A stretch of DNA of 64,000 nt from Verrucomicrobiales bacterium (GCA_016795505.1 JAEUHH010000094.1:1-64000), one strand, 5' to 3'. Positions 26,179-35,973 are shown, numbered from the stretch's first letter. Notes: a model not told the origin generated them from the sequence alone. Translations and numbers: made by a program.

Positions 26179-27228
26179 TCACTTCTTCGATCTACGAGAA
26201 CCGCCCTTGCTTTCGCTTTTCGGCTCGGGTGCGGATTTGACCTCGTCCGGAGATAGAAAGCGGACCAGATCGATCACCGCGAAAACCGTGAGCTTCTCTT
26301 GCCCAAAGATGATCCGGGCGTCCTTGCGCTGGATCTCCCAACCATCCGCAGTCATCGCTGTCACGAATTGATCGAAAGGGAGAGTCGCCAAGCCTTTCGC
26401 TTCCATGATCTCCTTGGTAGCCACCGTCCCGTCAGCCTTGGCAAACGAAGGCCCGCCAGCACCGGATTCATCACCTCCGAGCGAAGGCCCATCCGGGCTG
26501 GAATTGTCCACCCGCAAAACCCTCAGGATAAAGAAATACTCCTTGTCGTTTGCCAGACGGTTCAGAAACTCCTGAAAATCGCGGTGATCTGCCGCAAAGG
26601 TCAACGTGATGGGATACTTCTGCACCACCTGCCCCGGCACAATACCGGGAGGCGTATCTCCGGCAGTCGCGGGATCAGCCGGCGCGACCTCACCTGGCAA
26701 TTGCTCTCTCGACAGCAGGCTCAACTTGTCGGCGCCCGACTCGGCCAATTGCTTCAAAAGATGCTCGATCGCATCCAGTTGGTAGCCCAAAGCCGGGACG
26801 ATCTCCGGGCGCGGAAAAGTGGTCTTGTAGGCATCGAAGCCGAGGTAAAATTCCTCCTTCTTCTCGACTTCCATCCCCTTTTCACCGGCCAGTTTGAGGA
26901 AGTCGGCCACCTTGTTCTTCAGGATCTGGTTGGCGAACTCATTATCCGTAAGCTGCGCATTGAGCGGCTTCTGGTAGCGGGAAAGGCTCTCGTAGAGGGC
27001 CTTCACCTTGCCATCGTACTCGGTGACAATCCCTTCAAGCTTCTTCTCGTTGTCCTCGCTCGGGTAGGGCACCTCCTTTTCGAAACGGATGATCTTTCCC
27101 TTCAGGGAATCCCATCCTTCGAAGGTTTCGTTGTATGCCGACCTGCTTTTGAACAGGAAGAAACCCGATCCGCCAAGCAGGATCGCCGTGAAGAGAATGT
27201 AGCCAGCCAGCCAAGTGTTGCCTTTCAT
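26179..27228 (-). CDS. Amuc_1100-like pilus-like protein (PilO/PilN-like)
   Basis: This 349-residue protein has one N-terminal membrane segment (YILFTAILLGGSGFFLF), a coiled-coil-prone helix (about 20-110) and a C-terminal alpha/beta part with ferredoxin-like elements (YPITLTFAADHRDFQEFLNRL, then FFILRVLRVD). That is the layout of PilO-type alignment proteins. It corresponds to Amuc_1100 of Akkermansia muciniphila (317 residues), a surface protein known for TLR2 signalling and metabolic effects in the host. The neighbours suggest its native role is structural, in a pilus-like assembly. The tail is Lys/Ser/Arg-rich. The start is the ATG at 27228, 44 bp after the PilM-like stop. Confidence 0.88.
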   Translation of the reverse strand: MKGNTWLAGYILFTAILLGGSGFFLFKSRSAYNETFEGWDSLKGKIIRFEKEVPYPSEDNEKKLEGIVTEYDGKVKALYESLSRYQKPLNAQLTDNEFANQILKNKVADFLKLAGEKGMEVEKKEEFYLGFDAYKTTFPRPEIVPALGYQLDAIEHLLKQLAESGADKLSLLSREQLPGEVAPADPATAGDTPPGIVPGQVVQKYPITLTFAADHRDFQEFLNRLANDKEYFFILRVLRVDNSSPDGPSLGGDESGAGGPSFAKADGTVATKEIMEAKGLATLPFDQFVTAMTADGWEIQRKDARIIFGQEKLTVFAVIDLVRFLSPDEVKSAPEPKSESKGGSRRSKK

Positions 27229-27272
27229 CAGCAAGGAAATCGTTCGTCTTTTGAGCCCGGGTTGCCGCGCGG

Positions 27273-29027
27273 TTACTTCGTGAAGGGAATCCTGCCGTTT
27301 TCGGGAAGCGGCAGTTTCATCTCCCAACGCCCTGCGTATTTGGTGCCGGGCGTGAAATTTTCTGCCTCGATCAGGATGTCGCTGGTGGACTTGTCCTTGA
27401 GGTCGAAATAGGGCGACTCCCGCAAGTTGGTCAGGTAGTCGACCACGATGTCTGCCCCGCGTGCATTGCCCCGGTAGAGTCCCACGATGCGGATGGTATC
27501 GATCATCTTTTGCTCGGGAGCCTGTCCGGGAGCGGCGGGGGCCACAGGAGTCGTACCCGCAGACGCCTCTCCCGCCAATGACGCGGTCACCGCCTCTCCG
27601 GCTGCCAGAGGCTCGAGAATGGTGATCCACATCAAATCGCTGTCCATCCGCTGGCTAAGGTCGTTGAAAACCGTCGTCCAGTAAGCCCGGCTCGTCACCG
27701 CCTGGAAATAAGGATCCTTCTTCGTCTCGATCTCAGACAGCTGGTCTTTGAGCGAGCTGATGTCTTTCGAATGAGACTCCAGCGCCGAAGCCGTCTCTTC
27801 GAGTTGGGCCGATTTCTCGGCCGCCAGCGCGGCAGCTTTGCCATACCAGACACCGACGCCACCCAGCAGAGCCGCCCCGGTCAGGGAAGCCACCAGCAGG
27901 TAGGGCTTGCGCTTGGCGAACGCTTTGGCCGCACGCACCGAAACGGGCGCCAGTTCCAGATTCACCGGCACTTCACCAATCGCCGAGAGCGCGGTTCCCA
28001 CCAGTTCCCCGAGAGTGTGTGCCTTGGTAGCCAAGTCATCCCGATCCACAGAGCCAGCCACCGTCACATTCCTCAAGGCGTTGAAGTAATCGACCGGAAT
28101 GTTCAGCTTCTCGGCGAAAAACTCCCGGATAAACGGCAATCCAGCCGTCGCCCCGCTCAAAAGCGCGACATCGGGCGCACTGCCGCCCTGCTGGCTGCGG
28201 TAAAAAGTCGTCGTCCGCATGATCTCCGAGTGCAGACGGGTCAGGGAATTGCGGATCACCTTGGAGATGCCCGCGATCACGGGGTCCTCATGATCGGCAT
28301 AGGGACCACCCAACGCGACAAAGCCGTCGGCGATCTTGCGGCGCTCTGCGTCGTTGAAATCGACGTTGAATTCCTTTGCGATGGCTCGCGTGAGGTCGAT
28401 CCCGCCAATCTTGATCGTCCGCAGGAACATCTTGTTGCCCTCGACAAAAATCAGGTTCGTGGTCCGGGCTCCGATGTCGATGATCAGGGTCGTGCCCTCG
28501 ATATCGGCATAATTGAACCGAAACGCGTTGTAAAGCGCCAGCGGCGCCACCTCGGCCCCGGCCGATTTCAGACCGGAGCCCTGCACCGCCTTGTCGATCT
28601 CTCCGAGTTCGTCGGACTTGATCGCCGCCAGCAGCACCTCCACATCGATGTCGCCGGGCTCGCCCATCAGCTGGTAGTTCCACACCACCTCATTGATCGG
28701 GAACGGCACCTGTTGCTGCGCCTCGAACTCCACGATCTGATCCACCTGGTCCATATCCAGGGGAGGCAGCTTCACGAAACGGATGAACACCGGCTGACCC
28801 GACATGACGAGCCGGGCAGTCGATCCCTTCGCTTTCAAATTCCCCACCAGGCCCGTGAGCGCCATCTTGATCTGCCCGATCTGCTGGCCTTCCGCACCTG
28901 GATCGCCGACCATATCCACCCGCTCAAACCGGTTCAGCGCGAGACCTCCCGCGGCGGTTTTGGTGAAAACGGCCCCCGCAACATGCTGGGAGCCGAGGTT
29001 GAAACCGATGATGCGTTCTTCCGCCAT
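27273..29027 (-). CDS. Amuc_1101-like PilM-PilN fusion
   Basis: This 584-residue protein opens with an actin-like PilM domain (about 1-350): IIGFNLGSQHVAGAVF and LIIDIGARTTNLIFVEG are the two phosphate-contacting loops, followed by DVALLSGATAGLP. A single membrane segment (YLLVASLTGAALLGGVGVWYG) lies near residue 380, then a heptad-rich helix (about 405-440) and a PilN-like periplasmic domain (about 450-584). In classical type IV pilus operons PilM and PilN are separate proteins that bind each other. Here one chain carries both. It matches Amuc_1101 in position. It is likely the inner-membrane platform of the system. Confidence 0.9.
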   Translation of the reverse strand: MAEERIIGFNLGSQHVAGAVFTKTAAGGLALNRFERVDMVGDPGAEGQQIGQIKMALTGLVGNLKAKGSTARLVMSGQPVFIRFVKLPPLDMDQVDQIVEFEAQQQVPFPINEVVWNYQLMGEPGDIDVEVLLAAIKSDELGEIDKAVQGSGLKSAGAEVAPLALYNAFRFNYADIEGTTLIIDIGARTTNLIFVEGNKMFLRTIKIGGIDLTRAIAKEFNVDFNDAERRKIADGFVALGGPYADHEDPVIAGISKVIRNSLTRLHSEIMRTTTFYRSQQGGSAPDVALLSGATAGLPFIREFFAEKLNIPVDYFNALRNVTVAGSVDRDDLATKAHTLGELVGTALSAIGEVPVNLELAPVSVRAAKAFAKRKPYLLVASLTGAALLGGVGVWYGKAAALAAEKSAQLEETASALESHSKDISSLKDQLSEIETKKDPYFQAVTSRAYWTTVFNDLSQRMDSDLMWITILEPLAAGEAVTASLAGEASAGTTPVAPAAPGQAPEQKMIDTIRIVGLYRGNARGADIVVDYLTNLRESPYFDLKDKSTSDILIEAENFTPGTKYAGRWEMKLPLPENGRIPFTK

Positions 29028-29083
29028 GAGTTCAGGTGGGGTGACTCGATCGTTCTGTCTCGAATAAAGGATTTATCGGCCGA

Positions 29084-29671
29084 TCAGCGGCTTTCCTCCA
29101 CATCGGGATAGCGGTCCAGCCAGAGGAGGCTGAAGGGGGTCTTGTTCTTTGCGAGCACACCCGGCTCGGTCGCTTGTCCGCGCCACCAGCCATCGGGGCC
29201 GCCGCTGCTCGATTCCGCCACGATCCGCCCCTGATAGGAGATCTCGACAGCCACCAGGATATCGTTGGCACTGACTCGGTTGTATTCACCCGTGATCTTG
29301 CCGATCGTCGCCGGGGACACGTACGCCACCGAGTAGAGGTCCCGATCAGGCACCAGATTGACGTGCTTCACGTCACCAGTCAGATACTTGGCACCGTCCG
29401 CACCGCGCACCGCCACGTAGTAGCGGAACTCCAGGCTCGGCACCACGGAGCCACGCGGAGCCGAATCCAGGCTGAACGCAACTTCCGCCTCCAGCCACTC
29501 CTTCGGCTTCGGCACGTTCTTGTTCGCCACATCGCCCGCTTGGAAATTCGGGGTTTTCTGGGCGGAAACCTCGATCTTGTTGACCTCTACCTTGACTTGG
29601 ACCTGCTGCGCGTGCGCGGGCAGGACGACGGCCAAACCGGAAATGACTGCGAGGAGAAGGAGTTTTTTCAT
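29084..29671 (-). CDS. Amuc_1102-like secreted protein
   Basis: This 195-residue protein has a clear signal peptide (KKLLLLAVISGLAVVLPAHAQ). The mature part is a compact beta-rich domain with VKVEVNKIEVSAQ at the start and VEISYQGRIVAES near the end, as in Akkermansia Amuc_1102. No lipobox or membrane anchor is seen. It is the first gene of the five-gene operon and is preceded by a possible promoter at 29696-29724. The role is unknown. A structural or accessory part of the pilus-like complex on the periplasmic side is the simplest reading. Confidence 0.85.
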   Translation of the reverse strand: MKKLLLLAVISGLAVVLPAHAQQVQVKVEVNKIEVSAQKTPNFQAGDVANKNVPKPKEWLEAEVAFSLDSAPRGSVVPSLEFRYYVAVRGADGAKYLTGDVKHVNLVPDRDLYSVAYVSPATIGKITGEYNRVSANDILVAVEISYQGRIVAESSSGGPDGWWRGQATEPGVLAKNKTPFSLLWLDRYPDVEESR

Positions 29672-29695
29672 GTCGTTTCGAAGCGTGAAGACTGC

Positions 29696-29724
29696 TTGTA
29701 ACCTGATGGCGTCGTTTCTGGCAA
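29696..29724 (-). promoter_or_regulatory. Possible sigma-70-type promoter of the pilus-like operon
   Basis: On the minus strand TTGCCA (complement of 29719-29724) and TTACAA (complement of 29696-29701) are separated by 17 bases, about 25 nt before the start codon at 29671. The -35 is close to consensus and the -10 is weak. The intergenic region is otherwise AT-richer than its surroundings. Confidence 0.3.
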
Positions 29725-29775
29725 CCCTATTTTCGAACTTTCGCCCACATTGCGGCAGATTTTCTCAAAAATGGC

Positions 29776-30741
29776 TCATTTGCCCAGCACCGAACGGAAG
29801 TAGGCGATGGTGTGCGCGATGCCCTCGTCAAAAGTGACCCGCGGTTCCCAGCCCAGCCACTCGCGCGCCCGCGTGATGTCCGGCTGGCGCACCTTCGGGT
29901 CATCCTCCGGCAGCGGGCGATAGTCGATCTCCGACGGCGTGTCGATCAATTGCAGCGTCTTTTCGGCGAACTGCCGCACCGTCATCTCCGCCGGATTGCC
30001 GATATTGACCGGCTCGTGCGTGCTGTGCTGCGACAGGCGGAAGATCCCGTCGATCAAGTCCGACACGTAGCAGAAACTCCGCGTCTGGCTCCCGTCGCCA
30101 AAGACCGTGAGCGGCTTGCCCTCCAGCGCCTGACCGATGAAAGCCGGCACCACCCGGCCATCGCGCAGCCGCATCCGCGGCCCGTAGGTGTTGAAAATGC
30201 GGACGATCTTGGTGTCCACCCCGTGCGCCCGGTGGTAGGCCATCGTGATGGCTTCCGCGAACCGCTTCGCCTCGTCGTAGACGCCGCGCGGCCCGATGGG
30301 GTTCACGTTGCCCCAATACGACTCCTTCTGCGGATGCTCGAGCGGGTCGCCGTAGGTCTCCGACGTCGAAGCCAGCAGGAAAGTCGCCCCCTTGGCCTTG
30401 GCCAGCCCCAGCGCATTATGCGTGCCCAGCGAGCCGACCTTCAGCGTCTGGATGGGCAGCTCCAGATAGTCCAGCGGACTGGCCGGCGAGGCGAAATGGA
30501 AAATGAAATTCACCCGGCCCGGGATGTAGATGTACTTCGTGACATCGTGCTTGATGAACTCGTAGTCCTCGTTACCCGCGAGATGCCCGATGTTGTCGGT
30601 CGAGCCCGTGATCAGATTGTCCATGCCGATGACCCGGTGCCCCTCCGCCAGCAGGCGATCCGTGAGATGGGAGCCCAGGAAGCCGGCGCCCCCCGTGACT
30701 AGAGAGATGGGACGATCGTCGGCAGTGGATGAGAATGGCAT
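29776..30741 (-). CDS. UDP-glucuronate decarboxylase-like SDR
   Basis: This 321-residue extended SDR has the cofactor motif [10 protein letters not shown], then [11 protein letters not shown] and the catalytic YDEAK. The segments [24 protein letters not shown] and [11 protein letters not shown] are typical of UDP-xylose synthase (UXS), which converts UDP-glucuronate to UDP-xylose for cell-surface glycan. The C-terminal [20 protein letters not shown] also fits this family. The length and the lack of a membrane segment match bacterial soluble UXS. A related dTDP- or UDP-sugar dehydratase is the main alternative. It stands alone on the minus strand between the pilus-like operon and a PQQ-like gene. 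Confidence 0.88.
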   Translation of the reverse strand: MPFSSTADDRPISLVTGGAGFLGSHLTDRLLAEGHRVIGMDNLITGSTDNIGHLAGNEDYEFIKHDVTKYIYIPGRVNFIFHFASPASPLDYLELPIQTLKVGSLGTHNALGLAKAKGATFLLASTSETYGDPLEHPQKESYWGNVNPIGPRGVYDEAKRFAEAITMAYHRAHGVDTKIVRIFNTYGPRMRLRDGRVVPAFIGQALEGKPLTVFGDGSQTRSFCYVSDLIDGIFRLSQHSTHEPVNIGNPAEMTVRQFAEKTLQLIDTPSEIDYRPLPEDDPKVRQPDITRAREWLGWEPRVTFDEGIAHTIAYFRSVLGK

Positions 30742-30940
30742 GGGATTCAGGCGGATGGCGTATGGCTCGATTTCCTAGAGAAAGCACGGACCAGACCTAC
30801 TCCGCTCCCCGCCTCCCTCGGTGGCGGAGATTTCAGCACATGCCAGGCACTCTCTCAACCCCGAAAACAGCCCCGGAGCGGCAAATCTGCGCCCCGTCCC
30901 CCCCGCCGGACCGCTTTCCGGCCCGGCCGAGCGTCCCCAG

Positions 30941-32260
30941 TCACTTGCCGATGCAGAAAAGCTGGTCGTCCGTGCGGATGAACAGATTGCCATACGCTGG
31001 AACCACCGAGGACCGGATGTTCGTGCTCTGACTCTCACCGAGTTGCGTCTGGTGGAGCAGCTTGAACTCATCCCCTGCCTGCACCACGAAAACCTCGCCG
31101 AGATGGCTCATCAGGTAGATCTTGCCGTCCGCCGCCGTCGGAGATGCCTCGATCTTCACCTTTGCCTCCAGCCGCTCACTCCAGATCACCTTTCCCGTCC
31201 CCGGCTCCACGCAGGAAAGAAACTTGTTCCGGTCGTTCAGAATGTAAAAGCGGCCCTTGTAGAAAAGCGGCGTCGGCACATCGCTGTTCACCTCCTTGCC
31301 CTCGCTCACCCAGGCCAGCTCGGAATCCATCAATTTCCCCGACTTGCCCATCGGGATCGCGTAGACCGGCGCCCCTTTCGGCGCACAAGCCAGCACGATG
31401 CCGTCACCCACCACCGGCGAGGGCACCAGCCGCCAGTGACCGATCTTCTCCTTGTTCCACGTGCCCCAGCGCCACAATTCCTTGCCCGTGCCCGGTTCGT
31501 GGCCCGTGATGCAGTCGCCTCCGACGACCAGAATCTCCTCCCGGCCCCCGTGCGTCACCGGCACCGGCGTGCTGAACGCCTCCAGCGACTCCTGCACCGC
31601 ATCGGACGGCCGCAGATGACGCCATTTTTCCTTCCCCGTCTTCGGGTCCAGCGCCAGGAGGTAGGACTCATTCTTCTTGTCCTTGAATCCCCGATCCCCC
31701 ACCGCCGTGTCGCGCTGCAGCACCTGCATGTAGAGCGTGCCACCGTGCAGCAGCGGGCTCGTGGAGAACGTCCATTGGAACGCGAACGACCCGTAATCCT
31801 TCTGCAGATTCCGCTTCCACAGCTCCTTCCCATCCAGATCAAAGGCAGCCAGATCGCCGCTCCCGGAGAAAAACACCACCAACTCCCCATCCGTCGCCGG
31901 GGACGGCCCCGCGAAGTTGCTGCGCTCATCCTGACGAATGCCCTCGCCAAATTTCTTGGCCCACACCGTCTCGCCCGTCTCACGGTTCAGCCGGATCGCC
32001 ACGATGCCATCCTGCGACTCGTCGGCCGAAGTCAGAAAGACCGCCTCCTTCCACACGACCGGCGTCGAGGCCCCCTCGCCCGGCAGCGTTACCTTCCACT
32101 TCACATTGTCCGACTGGCTGAACTTCACCGGCAGCTCCATCTCCGCATCCGACGAGCCATTGTGCAACGGTCCCCGCCAATTCGGCCAGTCACCGGCTCC
32201 CGCCAGCGGCACCAGGCAGGTCGAAAAGACGAAGGCAGAGGCGAAAATCGAGCGTTTCAT
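30941..32260 (-). CDS. Secreted PQQ-like beta-propeller protein
   Basis: This 439-residue protein has a signal peptide (IFASAFVFSTCLVPLAGAG) followed by WPNWRGPLHNGSS. That opening is characteristic of the secreted PQQ-like (pyrrolo-quinoline-quinone repeat) proteins of this phylum. Propeller blades repeat in the form ALDPKTGKEKWR and VEPGTGKVIWSE. Only the repeat architecture is visible. The residues needed to bind the cofactor in true alcohol dehydrogenases are not recognisable, so an enzyme role is doubtful. Two more family members are in the window (38396-39736 and 45599-47068). It lies downstream of ftsZ and cluster D on the same strand. Confidence 0.88.
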   Translation of the reverse strand: MKRSIFASAFVFSTCLVPLAGAGDWPNWRGPLHNGSSDAEMELPVKFSQSDNVKWKVTLPGEGASTPVVWKEAVFLTSADESQDGIVAIRLNRETGETVWAKKFGEGIRQDERSNFAGPSPATDGELVVFFSGSGDLAAFDLDGKELWKRNLQKDYGSFAFQWTFSTSPLLHGGTLYMQVLQRDTAVGDRGFKDKKNESYLLALDPKTGKEKWRHLRPSDAVQESLEAFSTPVPVTHGGREEILVVGGDCITGHEPGTGKELWRWGTWNKEKIGHWRLVPSPVVGDGIVLACAPKGAPVYAIPMGKSGKLMDSELAWVSEGKEVNSDVPTPLFYKGRFYILNDRNKFLSCVEPGTGKVIWSERLEAKVKIEASPTAADGKIYLMSHLGEVFVVQAGDEFKLLHQTQLGESQSTNIRSSVVPAYGNLFIRTDDQLFCIGK

Positions 32261-32433
32261 GGGACTTCGTGGTCAGGTTTTGATCTGTCGGTTTTTGGGA
32301 AAAAAGCCATCCCGCCAACCCGATAAAGCCAGCAGAACGCCCCCGAGAGTCGCCGGACTACCCCAATAAGTCAAGATGACCACCTCCCTCCCGCTGGTGA
32401 CGACATCGCGCCACGATCGATCGCCTGCCGAGT

Positions 32434-32500
32434 GCGATCAGACCCTGTCTGGTCTCCGATCAGACCCTGTTTGATCGGAGATGATACCCTCTTTGATCGG
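32434..32500 (+). repeat. 22-bp-period ACCCTGT units, cluster D (3 units)
   Basis: Units start at 32434, 32456 and 32478. The first and third are more degenerate than the second. The cluster begins 43 bp beyond the ftsZ stop, inside the 282-bp gap before the propeller gene. Confidence 0.9.
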
Positions 32501-32542
32501 AAAGACGCCCCAAGCTCAAAACCAACCGCCTCGAGCGGCCGG

Positions 32543-34705
32543 TCACTTGCGGCGCTTTCTCAGGAAAGTGGGCACATCCATGTCCTCGCCATCCACGATG
32601 GTGGGCTCCGTTTTGGCGAAGCGGCCCTTGCTGAGCGGTTCGAGCTGGAGCATTTGCTGCTGGGCCGCTGCGGCGGCATCGAGATCGCCACCGAGCGGGT
32701 CGAGCCCCAGACCGAAGGCCGCGCCGAGCGTGCCGGGCATCACTTCCTCGGGCGCCGGAGCAGAACCGGGCACGAGGCGGGACAGGGAAATTTTCTGGGC
32801 GTCGCCCGTCTGGGCCACCACCACTTCGCCCTCGACTTCGCGGGGCGCCACCGGGGTCCGGGGCGGCAGGATCGGCACGGTCTGATCGGGATCGGGCTCC
32901 TGACGCAGACCGGCGGCCAGCATTTTGCCGATCGTGTCCGGCACATCGTCCTCGCTCCAGCGCTCCGCCGGCTTGGCGGGGGCGACCGGCTCCACGGGGA
33001 CGACGGGAGCCTGCCGGCTCACCGGCGTGCCAACATCGAGGGCCGGGCGACGGACGGGTTGGGCCTGAATGGGAGCCGTTTTGCGCACCGGCTGCAGATC
33101 GACCGGTTCGCGGGCCGGCGCCGGAGTGGCCGGGGCGGGCTCTGGCTGCTTCGGCGGCACGGGCTGCTGCGCGACCGGCGCGGGAGCCGGAGTGGCCGCC
33201 ACAGGTGCGGGAGCCGGAGTCGGAGCCGCCGCCACGGGCGCGGGAGCAGGGCTGACCGGCTGCTGTGCCACGGGAGCGGGCGCTTGAGCCGCCGGCGACG
33301 GCGTGGCAGCCACCGGTTGCGGGGCGGGAGCCGTAGCTGCCGCCGGCGCTGCCACGGGTGGCGTCACCGGTCTGGCCGGCTCCGCGGCCACGGGTTCCGC
33401 GGGCCGCGCCGGCGCTTCGACCGGCTGCGGCTTCGCCACCGGCGCCGGCTCGTGACGAGGCGGCGCCGGAGTGGCTGTCACGGCCTGCGGGGCAGGCGTC
33501 ACGGCCGCGGCGGGCGCGGGTTGAGGTTGAGAGGATGGGGTTTGTTGCTTTTCCGCGGAGACCGCGGCGTTCACCGGCTTTTCAACATTTTTATCAGGCT
33601 CCGGTGTAACCGCCGGTGTAGGCGACGCCGGAGCCATCAAAGGGCTGCCCAATCGAGGGGCAGGTGGTTCGGGTTCGGGTGACTGATAGGAGCTTCCCTG
33701 AACGGCATCCCGCCCCTGGCCTCCTGGTCCCTGTAGGGAGCTGATGATGGTGACGGTGAGATTACCGCCCAGCTTTTTGTCGGTGCCGGTACCGAAGAGA
33801 ATCTGCGTGCGGGAGCTGTCGATGTGCTTGGACAGCTCCTGCATGACGAGTTCGATCTCGTAAAGGGTCATGGAATCGCCGCCGCCCACGTGGACGAGGA
33901 CGTTGCGGGCCTGCTCCAGCATGCGGCCGCGATCGAGCAGCGGGCTCTTCATCGCCTGCTCGAAAGCTTCCAGCGCGCGGCTGTCGCCCTTGGCAACGCC
34001 GAAGCCGAAGAGGCAGCGGGAATTGTCGTTCCGCAGGGCGGAAAGCAACTCGTCCATTCCGATGCGGATGATGCCGGGGTGGCTCACGATCTTCATCGTC
34101 GCCCGGATGCTCTGGCTGATGATCTTGTCGGCTGCGGCGAAGGCGGATTGCACGCCTTCCTTCGGCACGATCAACTCGCCCATGCGGTCGTTGTCAAAAG
34201 TGACGACGGCATTGGCGTAGCGGCCGATCCGGTCGAGCGACTCGATCGCCTGATCCATGCGGCGCTTGCCCTCAAAGCTGAAGGGCATGGTCGCAAAGAC
34301 GACGAGAAAGACGCCCTCCTCCTTGGCGATGCGGCAGACTTCGGGAGCCGCACCAGATCCGGTGCCGCCTCCGAGGCCGACGCAGACAAATGCCATCTGG
34401 TGCCCCCTCAGGGACGCGCGGATGTCATCGACGGCTTCCAGGGCAGCCTGTTTGCCCAAATCCGGATCGCCCCCGGCGCCCATCCCTTTCAGGAGGGTTT
34501 TGCCGAGTTGGATCTTGTTATTGGAGACTGCCGACGACAGAGCCCGGATATCGGTGTTCAGCGTCAGCAATTCAGCCTCCTCACTACCCTCCAGCGCCAT
34601 GCGATCGAGGACGTTGGCGCCAGCGCCACCGACCCCGATCACCCGCACGGAGAAGTCTCCGTTCGGCGGGCCTTCGGTTTTTTCCGAGAGGTTGTACTCG
34701 ATCAT
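32543..34705 (-). CDS. ftsZ: Cell division protein FtsZ with very long C-terminal linker
   Basis: This 720-residue tubulin-like GTPase forms the division ring. The GTP-binding glycine motif GGGTGSG is near residue 110, and the catalytic-loop region is NDNSRCLFGFGVAKG. The globular domain ends near residue 325. The C-terminal peptide DMDVPTFLRKRR is intact at the end and is the docking site for FtsA and other partners. Between them lie about 380 residues, mostly Pro/Ala/Val-rich low complexity (about 340-600), then a less repetitive part (about 605-700) with an ERWSEDDVPDTIGKML segment. E. coli FtsZ is about 383 residues in total, so the linker is several times longer. Last gene of ddl-ftsQ-ftsA-ftsZ. 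Confidence 0.97.
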   Translation of the reverse strand: MIEYNLSEKTEGPPNGDFSVRVIGVGGAGANVLDRMALEGSEEAELLTLNTDIRALSSAVSNNKIQLGKTLLKGMGAGGDPDLGKQAALEAVDDIRASLRGHQMAFVCVGLGGGTGSGAAPEVCRIAKEEGVFLVVFATMPFSFEGKRRMDQAIESLDRIGRYANAVVTFDNDRMGELIVPKEGVQSAFAAADKIISQSIRATMKIVSHPGIIRIGMDELLSALRNDNSRCLFGFGVAKGDSRALEAFEQAMKSPLLDRGRMLEQARNVLVHVGGGDSMTLYEIELVMQELSKHIDSSRTQILFGTGTDKKLGGNLTVTIISSLQGPGGQGRDAVQGSSYQSPEPEPPAPRLGSPLMAPASPTPAVTPEPDKNVEKPVNAAVSAEKQQTPSSQPQPAPAAAVTPAPQAVTATPAPPRHEPAPVAKPQPVEAPARPAEPVAAEPARPVTPPVAAPAAATAPAPQPVAATPSPAAQAPAPVAQQPVSPAPAPVAAAPTPAPAPVAATPAPAPVAQQPVPPKQPEPAPATPAPAREPVDLQPVRKTAPIQAQPVRRPALDVGTPVSRQAPVVPVEPVAPAKPAERWSEDDVPDTIGKMLAAGLRQEPDPDQTVPILPPRTPVAPREVEGEVVVAQTGDAQKISLSRLVPGSAPAPEEVMPGTLGAAFGLGLDPLGGDLDAAAAAQQQMLQLEPLSKGRFAKTEPTIVDGEDMDVPTFLRKRRK

Positions 34706-34752
34706 TGTTGCGTCTCGTAAACTGTTTCGTAAGAATTGTCAACGACTTCAAA

Positions 34753-35973
34753 CTACCGGCCCCGGCCGAAAAAACGGCCGAATTTCTTGCCCAAATTGCT
34801 CAAGGGACCACCCTGCGGTCGCTGCTCGTCGAGCAATTGGGCATACCGGATCAGTCCGACCGGTGTCGCATACTGGGGATTTTCGAAAATGGCCGCCGGA
34901 CCTGACATCGAGGCCGATGTGTTGCGCTGCACGGGCAGCTCGAAGATCTCCTCGGCCAGCTCGGCGATGCCTCCAGTGAGGCTCACGCCCCCGGTGAGGA
35001 AGATCCCCTTCCCCACCTTTCTCAACTGGCCGGTCGTCTCGAGCCGCTCGCGGATGAGCTCGAAAACCTCGCTGATCCGGGCATTGACCACCTCGTTCAC
35101 GACGATCTGCTCCACTTTCGAGCCCTTGAAATGGGTGTCGGCCTCCAGGTCCACGTAGGCGTCTGGAGCGATGTCGTCGATCCGGGCACTGCAACGCTCG
35201 ATCTTCAGCTTCTCCGCGCGGGTGAGCGGGATCTTGAGCACGATGGACAGGTCGTTCGTAATGTGGTCCCCCCCGATGCCGAGGCATCCCGAGGCGACGA
35301 CCGCGCCCTCGATGTAGAGCACGTACTCGGTGGTGCCGCCCCCGATGTCGATGAGCAGGGCGCCCTGCTGCTTGGCTTCGCGGTTCAGCACGACCTGGGC
35401 GGCGGCGATGGGGCTGAAGACGATGTCCTCGACCTCCAGCGGCACCTCGCGGACGCAGCGAATGGCATTCTGGATGCGGGTCTTCACCCCATGGATGATG
35501 TGGTAGTCGGCCTCCAGCTTCTGGCCCAGCATGCCCACGGGATTCAGCACTTTTTCCTGCCCATCGACGTAGTAATGCTGGATGATGCTGTGGATGTAGG
35601 CGTTCTCCCCGGGCAGGGACACGTCGCGGGCGATCTCCTTGACCTCCTCCAGATTTTCCGGCGTGATCTCGGCCTGGTCGTCGGCGATGCGGATGGTGCC
35701 GCGATTGTTGAGACTCTCGATGTGGGCGCCGGTGACGGCGAGGAAGACATTCTTCACCATCACGTCGCTGCGGTCCTCGGCCTTCACCAGGGCGTCGTGG
35801 AGACACTGCTGGACGGTCTCGAAATCGACGATCTCGCCCTTTCTCACCCCTGCCGAAGGGTGCTGGCCCACGCCGAGGATTTTGATCGCGCCGTCGCTGC
35901 GCACCTCACCGACCACCACGCACACTTTCGAGGTGCCGATCTCCAAGCCGACGTAGATGACGGAACGGGCCAT
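34753..35973 (-). CDS. ftsA: Cell division protein FtsA
   Basis: This 406-residue actin-like ATPase tethers FtsZ to the membrane. The phosphate-1 loop is VGLEIGTSKVCVVVG at the N-terminus. The phosphate-2 loop is LLIDIGGGTTEYV, and the later FLTGGVSLTGGIAEL is the adenosine loop. The C-terminal GKKFGRFFGRGR is an amphipathic, basic helix of the type that binds membrane. A good ribosome-binding sequence (AAGGA) precedes the ATG at 35973. It is 47 bp from ftsZ and 167 bp from ftsQ. All expected subdomains are present with typical length. Confidence 0.97.
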   Translation of the reverse strand: MARSVIYVGLEIGTSKVCVVVGEVRSDGAIKILGVGQHPSAGVRKGEIVDFETVQQCLHDALVKAEDRSDVMVKNVFLAVTGAHIESLNNRGTIRIADDQAEITPENLEEVKEIARDVSLPGENAYIHSIIQHYYVDGQEKVLNPVGMLGQKLEADYHIIHGVKTRIQNAIRCVREVPLEVEDIVFSPIAAAQVVLNREAKQQGALLIDIGGGTTEYVLYIEGAVVASGCLGIGGDHITNDLSIVLKIPLTRAEKLKIERCSARIDDIAPDAYVDLEADTHFKGSKVEQIVVNEVVNARISEVFELIRERLETTGQLRKVGKGIFLTGGVSLTGGIAELAEEIFELPVQRNTSASMSGPAAIFENPQYATPVGLIRYAQLLDEQRPQGGPLSNLGKKFGRFFGRGR

